From contig DIFA01000006.1 of NCBI GenBank assembly GCA_002418895.1, forward strand, positions 1 to 10,158: 10,158 nt of DNA. Reading direction: 5' to 3'. The position numbers and the translations under genes were made by a program. The DNA comes from Dehalococcoidia bacterium UBA5760 (GTDB lineage Bacteria; Chloroflexota; Dehalococcoidia; Dehalococcoidales; UBA5760). The notes under the pieces are model-generated. The model was given only the letters and a program-made list of their open reading frames with translations, searched no databases and was not told where the DNA came from. Shown one piece after another: positions 6,514 through 10,158 of this stretch (position 1 is its first letter; the number at the start of each line of letters is the position of its first letter).

Positions 6514-8265
6514 CTAAAGGAGAGGCAGGGTAAAACTGAAGACAGAACCTTTTCCTTCCTCGCTCCGGGCTGAAATCTTACCTCCATGAGCCTGTACTAT
6601 ATGCTTGGCAATGGCCAGACCCAAACCGGTACCGCCACCCGAACGCGACCTGTCTGCCTTGTAGAATCGTTCAAAAACGTGCGGTAAGTCTTTCCCTGCA
6701 ATCCCTATGCCATTATCAGCAATACTGACTGAAACACTCGAGCCCTCTTGTCTGATTGAAATCGTTACTTCGCTTCCCTGCGGGCTGAACTTAACGGCGT
6801 TATGGATCAGATTAGTCATTACCTGTCGAATTCGTTCTCTGTCGACATTAACGGTCGGCAGATTCTCGGTGAGATCGGTGGTAATAGCAATACCCTGCCG
6901 CTCGGCGTAGGGGTTCAGCCGGGCCACAACCTCTTTCAGCAGCAGGTTAGGATCCGTCTTCTCCAGATTCAGCTCGGCTTTCCCGGTCTCAATACGTGAT
7001 AGCTCGGTGAGCTCGGCCACTATCTGTGTCATACGGTCTACTTCGCCGTCAATGCTGGTTAGAAAGCCCCTAACCACTTCCTGATCATCAACAGCGCCGT
7101 CTTTGAGTGTTTCCACGATTGCTTTGATGGTGGTTAACGGCGTCCTTAACTCGTGGGAGATGTTGCCCACCAGTTCTCGCCGCATTGTCTGCAGGTTTCT
7201 AAGTTCGGTGAGGTCCTGGAATAAAACCAGTGCTCCGGTTGGTCTGTTGGTATTAAGGGGTATTGCTATAATCCGGAGAAATCGACCGGGTGTTCCTGCC
7301 TCAATTTGAGCGGTCTGCTCGCTTTTTGTCTTGAGGCATAGTCCTAAAAGCTCGTCTATTTCGTAATCACGAACAACCTCTATGAATTGCCGGCCCAAAG
7401 CCTTGTTTTTCTTGAATCCTAACAGCCTTTCGGCGGCTGGATTGACGAGTATAATTTCTCCCCCGTCATCTGTTATTATGATACCGTCTGCCAGACTGGA
7501 TAGGATGGCCGATAGCTTATTTCTCTCATCGGATATTTCACCCATCGTCTTTCTTAAATGCAATGACATCTCGTTGAAAGCCTGTGCCAGTTGTCCTGAC
7601 TCGTCACCGGCAGGGATAGCGATTTTCTGATCGAGCTCCCCTGCGGCAATTCTTCTGGCTGCCCTGGTAACCTCTTTTATGGGCTGTGTCGTTGCCCGGG
7701 CGATGAATAGCCCGGCCAGGACAGCCACCGTGCCGGCGATTACGGTTGCTGCGATAATGGTATTGGTCACCCTGCTTATGGTACCGTCGACTTCCGTCAT
7801 GGGTAGCGCGACACGGGCTACTCCGAACACCTGCTCCTGATCGGCTATCGGCACCGCAATATACATCAGCCGCTGGCCGAGTGTAGTACTGAAACGAATG
7901 CTCTCCCCCCTCCCCGTCTCCAGAGCATCTATTACTTCGGTGCGGCCGGCGTGATTCTCCATAGTCCGGGGGTCTTCTTGAGAATCGCCGAGCACCGTGC
8001 CGTCCCGGGCGATGATGGTAACTCTGGTTTCAATACGCTCTCCCAGTGTCTTGCTTAGCTCGTCGAGGCTATTATCTTCGGAGTTCAATAACATAGGGAG
8101 GCTGGTCTCGGCAATAAGCATGGCTTCAGCCTCAAGTCTGATGCGCAGGTTATCGGTTTGAGTTTCTCTAACCGAGCTAACCAGATAGAATCCCAGGCCG
8201 ACCATGCTGCCCAGAATAAGCAAGACGAACGGTACTGCTATTCGCCATTGAATACTGCGGAACAC
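6514..8265 (-). CDS. phoR: PhoR-type membrane sensor histidine kinase (GTG start)
   Basis: This is a 583-residue kinase that would phosphorylate the neighbouring response regulator under phosphate limitation. Domains in order: membrane helix about 9-30; extracytoplasmic sensor region about 31-165; second helix about 166-188; HAMP linker about 190-242; PAS domain about 250-355 ('LADGIIITDDGGEIILVNPAA'); dimerisation/phosphoacceptor region with His371 in 'ISHELRTPL'; then the ATPase domain with N-box Asn489 ('NLIHNAVKFSP'), G1 'DNGIGI' (517-522), F-box 'FERFYKAD' (531-538) and G2 'GGTGLGL' (544-550). The start is GTG at 8265, two nucleotides after the regulator's TAA, with GAGGG just upstream, so the pair is translationally linked. 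The large outer domain is unlike E. coli PhoR and resembles the Gram-positive type. The Pho assignment rests on the pst genes next door as well as on architecture. Confidence 0.93.
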   Translation of the reverse strand: MFRSIQWRIAVPFVLLILGSMVGLGFYLVSSVRETQTDNLRIRLEAEAMLIAETSLPMLLNSEDNSLDELSKTLGERIETRVTIIARDGTVLGDSQEDPRTMENHAGRTEVIDALETGRGESIRFSTTLGQRLMYIAVPIADQEQVFGVARVALPMTEVDGTISRVTNTIIAATVIAGTVAVLAGLFIARATTQPIKEVTRAARRIAAGELDQKIAIPAGDESGQLAQAFNEMSLHLRKTMGEISDERNKLSAILSSLADGIIITDDGGEIILVNPAAERLLGFKKNKALGRQFIEVVRDYEIDELLGLCLKTKSEQTAQIEAGTPGRFLRIIAIPLNTNRPTGALVLFQDLTELRNLQTMRRELVGNISHELRTPLTTIKAIVETLKDGAVDDQEVVRGFLTSIDGEVDRMTQIVAELTELSRIETGKAELNLEKTDPNLLLKEVVARLNPYAERQGIAITTDLTENLPTVNVDRERIRQVMTNLIHNAVKFSPQGSEVTISIRQEGSSVSVSIADNGIGIAGKDLPHVFERFYKADRSRSGGGTGLGLAIAKHIVQAHGGKISARSEEGKGSVFSFTLPLL

Positions 8266-8267
8266 GT

Positions 8268-8963
8268 TTAACCCTCTAATTTATAGCCCACGCCTCTTAC
8301 CGTAATAAGATACTCCGGTTTTCCCGGATCGGCCTCCACTTTCTCTCTGAGCCAGCGGATATGGACATCTACGGTGCGTGTTTCTCCCTGATAATCATAA
8401 CCCCAAACATTTTCCAGAAGCTGCTCCCGGCTAAAGACTATTCCTTTGTTCTCAGCCAGGAAGAGCAGCAGGTTAAACTCCATCGTTGTCAGCTTTAATG
8501 CCAGGCCTCTGATGCTTGCCTGGTGCCGCATTTTATCGATCTCCAGCTCGCCCGCTCGAATAAACATTTCCTGCTTTGACGGTTTCGTCTCGACCATCTC
8601 GGATCGCCGCAGCATCGCTCGAATGCGAGCCAGGAGCTCTCTCATGCTGAAAGGTTTGGTAAGATAATCATCAGCCCCGACTTCGAGGCCGACGATTTTG
8701 TCGATCTCACTGTCTTTGGCGGTAAGCATTAGAATGGGCGTCGTCATCTCCTGACGCAGGATACGGCATACGTCAAATCCATCGATCTCCGGCAGCATTA
8801 CATCGAGCAGAATGATGTCCGGCTGTTTTTGTCGTGCCGCCTCAAGCGCCTGGCTGCCGTCAAGGGCAGTAATAACATGATATCCTTCTTTGGTTAGGTT
8901 AAATTTAAGGACATCGAGTAAGGCCCTGTCATCTTCTACTATCAGTACCGTTCTTTCCGCCAT
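8268..8963 (-). CDS. phoP: PhoP/PhoB-type response regulator (OmpR family)
   Basis: This is a 231-residue DNA-binding regulator, partner of the adjacent kinase. The receiver domain (1-120) has the acidic pocket Glu10-Asp11-Asp12, phosphoacceptor Asp54 ('ILLDVMLPEIDG'), Thr81 ('MLTAK') and Lys103 ('YLTKPF'). The C-terminal winged-helix domain (about 134-231) shows 'LTTMEFNLLLFLAENKG', the recognition-helix region 'RTVDVHIRWLREKVE' and the wing 'ITVRGVGYKLEG', all standard for the OmpR/PhoB subfamily. The ATG at 8963 has a modest AGGA ribosome-binding site about 9 nt upstream. It is the first gene of the minus-strand block and likely binds the Pho boxes before pstS. Whether to call it phoP or phoB is a naming choice; the sequence does not distinguish them. 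Confidence 0.93.
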   Translation of the reverse strand: MAERTVLIVEDDRALLDVLKFNLTKEGYHVITALDGSQALEAARQKQPDIILLDVMLPEIDGFDVCRILRQEMTTPILMLTAKDSEIDKIVGLEVGADDYLTKPFSMRELLARIRAMLRRSEMVETKPSKQEMFIRAGELEIDKMRHQASIRGLALKLTTMEFNLLLFLAENKGIVFSREQLLENVWGYDYQGETRTVDVHIRWLREKVEADPGKPEYLITVRGVGYKLEG

Positions 8964-8984
8964 GCTGCTCAGTCCTGGCCGTCC

Positions 8985-9001
8985 GCTTAACTATACGTTA
9001 G
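8985..9001 (-). promoter_or_regulatory. Possible degenerate Pho box pair upstream of phoP
   Basis: On the minus strand, CTAACG (9001-8996) and TTAAGC (8990-8985) have the same 11-bp phasing as the pstS boxes and match them at 4 of 6 and 5 of 6 positions respectively. Autoregulation of phoPR/phoBR is common in other bacteria. Only two weak half-sites are present, and I could not identify a convincing -35/-10 pair for phoP, so this is tentative. Confidence 0.25.
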
Positions 9002-9063
9002 CATACCACAGCCGGCTCTATGCTTAAAGAACACGAAAACGTTATCAACCTTTTTTATAAAAT

Positions 9064-9092
9064 TTGACACAGAATTCCCGTGTTGATATCTT
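9064..9092 (+). promoter_or_regulatory. Sigma-70-type promoter of the repeat-protein gene
   Basis: A perfect -35 TTGACA (9064-9069) is followed after exactly 17 bp by TATCTT (9087-9092), four of six matches to the -10 consensus. Transcription would begin near 9099, about 38 nt before the ATG at 9137. It faces away from phoP, so the 173-bp gap between the two genes is a divergent promoter region. Confidence 0.65.
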
Positions 9093-9136
9093 AAATATAA
9101 GAGTGGTTCGATCATATTAGTGGAGTTAATGAAAAT

Positions 9137-10158
9137 ATGGGGCTAAAAATAGCTGGTAAACCATGGTTTTGGTTATTGGTTGCTTGCCTGCTGGCTCTCT
9201 TATCATTGCCGCTGGTCTCGGCTAAGCCGGCTTATGGCTGAGGCTGCAGCAGCGGTGGGTCGTCGAGTTCGACGGCGGAATATTTAGATTTAGACGTTGG
9301 CCCGACAGGCAGTGGCTCAATAGCATTAAACGGGTCTTCCCTGGAATCTTATCCGGCCAGCCACAGGTTCTACGGAAGGGAGTTTGTCGATCTCGAGGCA
9401 GTACCGGCTCCGGGATATTACTTTAAGAACTGGAGTGGTGATTTAACCGGTACTGAGAACCCGGTATCGGTTAATGTTACTCATGATTCACTTATCGTGG
9501 CTAACTTTTCCCCGATAGTGCATACCCTCTCTCTAGGGGTAGACGGCAGCGGATCTATCCAGCCTGCGGCTGGAGCTTATCAGTATAATGAGGGCGATGT
9601 GGTCACTGTCAAGGCCGTTCCGAATCAGGGCTGGCAGTTTGATGGGTGGAGAGGTGGAGTAACTAATCCTGACTTGACCACGACGACAGTCATTGTGAGT
9701 TCGAGTAAGACTGTTACCGCTGAATTTACCCCGATAGTGCACAATCTCTCTTTAGGGGTAGACGGCAGCGGATCTACTAAACCGGTGGCGGGAACCCACC
9801 AGTACCGTGAGGGCGACGTGGTTACCGTTATAGCCATTACCGGTGAGGGCTGGCGGTTTGACGGGTGGAGCGGTGATGTAACCGACTCCAAATCGGCTGT
9901 GACGACTGTCACCGTGAGTTCGAATAAGACCGTTACCGCCAACTTCTCTCCCATAGTGCATACCATCTCTCTGGGGGTAGACGGCAGCGGGTCTGTCCAG
10001 CCCGCGGCTGGACCTCACGATTACGATGAGGGCGATGTGGTCACCATCACCGCCATTCCCGGTGAGGGCTGGCGGTTTGACGGCTGGAGTGGCGATGTAA
10101 CCGACTCCGAATCGGCCGTGACGACTGTCACCGTGAGTTCGAATAAGACCGTTACCGC
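9137..10158 (+). CDS. Secreted InlB-B-repeat protein with an in-frame TGA (candidate selenocysteine); 3' end outside window
   Basis: From ATG 9137 the frame encodes a signal peptide: basic 'MGLKIAGKPW', a hydrophobic core (about 11-26) and a probable cleavage site 'LVSA' ending at residue 29. Codon 35 is TGA (9239-9241). Past it the same frame is open to the window edge, giving about 340 codons. After the TGA come 'GCSSGGSSSS', a degenerate repeat (about 9281-9514) and three 73-residue repeats of the divergent InlB-B type ('LGVDGSGS', 'EGDVVT', 'GWRFDGWSGDVT', 'SSNKTVTANFSPI'). Such proteins are usually surface adhesins or structural components. Continuous frame, shared style and a hairpin after the TGA argue for recoding to selenocysteine, giving U35-G36-C37. 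A nonsense mutation or sequencing error is the alternative. No other ATG, GTG or TTG start follows that would keep a signal peptide. GGAG at 9122-9125 lies 11 nt upstream, a long spacing. Confidence 0.65.
9239..9241 (+). other. In-frame TGA codon, candidate selenocysteine position
   Basis: This TGA is codon 35 of the repeat-protein frame, between Gly34 and Gly36-Cys37. TGA is used sparingly as a stop here: the other complete genes end in TAA or TAG except plsY. Tryptophan is encoded by TGG throughout, so a TGA=Trp code is not suggested. Confidence 0.45.
9259..9276 (+). promoter_or_regulatory. SECIS-like hairpin downstream of the in-frame TGA
   Basis: GTCGTCG (9259-9265) pairs with CGACGGC (9270-9276) over 7 bp, including one G-U pair, leaving a 4-nt loop AGUU. 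The loop begins after 24 nt from the TGA. Published bacterial SECIS rules, as I recall them, ask for a small apical loop with a G among its first two bases, about 16-37 nt from the UGA. This hairpin fits all of these. Short hairpins are common, so on its own it is only suggestive. Confidence 0.45.
9515..10158 (+). repeat. Tandem 219-bp repeats coding for 73-residue InlB-B-like units
   Basis: Units start at 9515, 9734 and 9953, each at 'ATAGTGCA', with an exact 219-bp period; the third is cut by the window edge. The 95 nt at 9845-9939 and 10064-10158 differ at only about 5 positions by my reading, whereas the first unit is more diverged. This indicates recent duplication or gene conversion between units 2 and 3. 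A more degenerate unit precedes them (about 9281-9514). Confidence 0.95.

Noticed and set aside
9239..9241. TGA read as tryptophan (alternative genetic code)
   Set aside because: Genes in the window use TGG for Trp, plsY ends at a TGA at a sensible place, and no other gene contains an in-frame TGA.
9533..10018. Minus-strand frames opposite the repeat region
   Set aside because: They repeat with the same 219-bp period only because the coding strand does. The plus-strand translation has recognisable InlB-B-like units, and these frames do not.
9515..10158. CRISPR array or noncoding satellite
   Set aside because: The period is 219 bp, a multiple of three, with no unique spacers, and the frame is preserved as protein domains.

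Overview
The window looks like a chromosomal piece of an anaerobic bacterium, most likely Chloroflexota of the Dehalococcoidia type. This is an inference from style: a membrane-anchored surface protein with a fibronectin-like domain, a Pro/Glu linker and a terminal helix plus RTRK-type tail, mid-range GC, and a compact phosphate regulon. No rRNA, tRNA or other taxonomic marker is present.

Layout. Positions 3-2072 carry three plus-strand genes: the 3' end of a surface protein (3-461), a coiled-coil protein with a transglutaminase-like Cys/His/Asp domain (551-1237), and a PlsY-type acyltransferase (1353-2072). From 8963 down to 2170 runs a minus-strand phosphate-starvation block: response regulator phoP/phoB, sensor kinase phoR, then pstS, pstC, pstA, pstB and phoU. 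Gaps are tiny (2, 14 and 7 nt, a 1-nt overlap, 20 nt) except for 98 nt before pstS. That gap holds four direct 6-bp repeats at an exact 11-bp period followed by a -10 element, which is a textbook-looking Pho box promoter. A 10-bp perfect inverted repeat brackets the array. Divergent from phoP, a plus-strand gene (9137 to the window end) encodes a secreted protein of tandem InlB-B-like repeats.

How the genes work together. PstS captures phosphate outside the membrane, PstC and PstA form the channel, PstB powers it, and PhoU links transporter state to PhoR. PhoR phosphorylates the response regulator, which would bind the Pho box array upstream of pstS.

Most interesting point. The repeat-protein gene has an in-frame TGA (9239-9241) just after its signal peptide. 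The frame is otherwise open to the window end. A 7-bp hairpin with an AGUU loop begins a short distance downstream, and its spacing and loop fit bacterial SECIS rules. This could be an undescribed secreted selenoprotein with a U-G-C motif, or simply a nonsense mutation. The sequence alone cannot decide.
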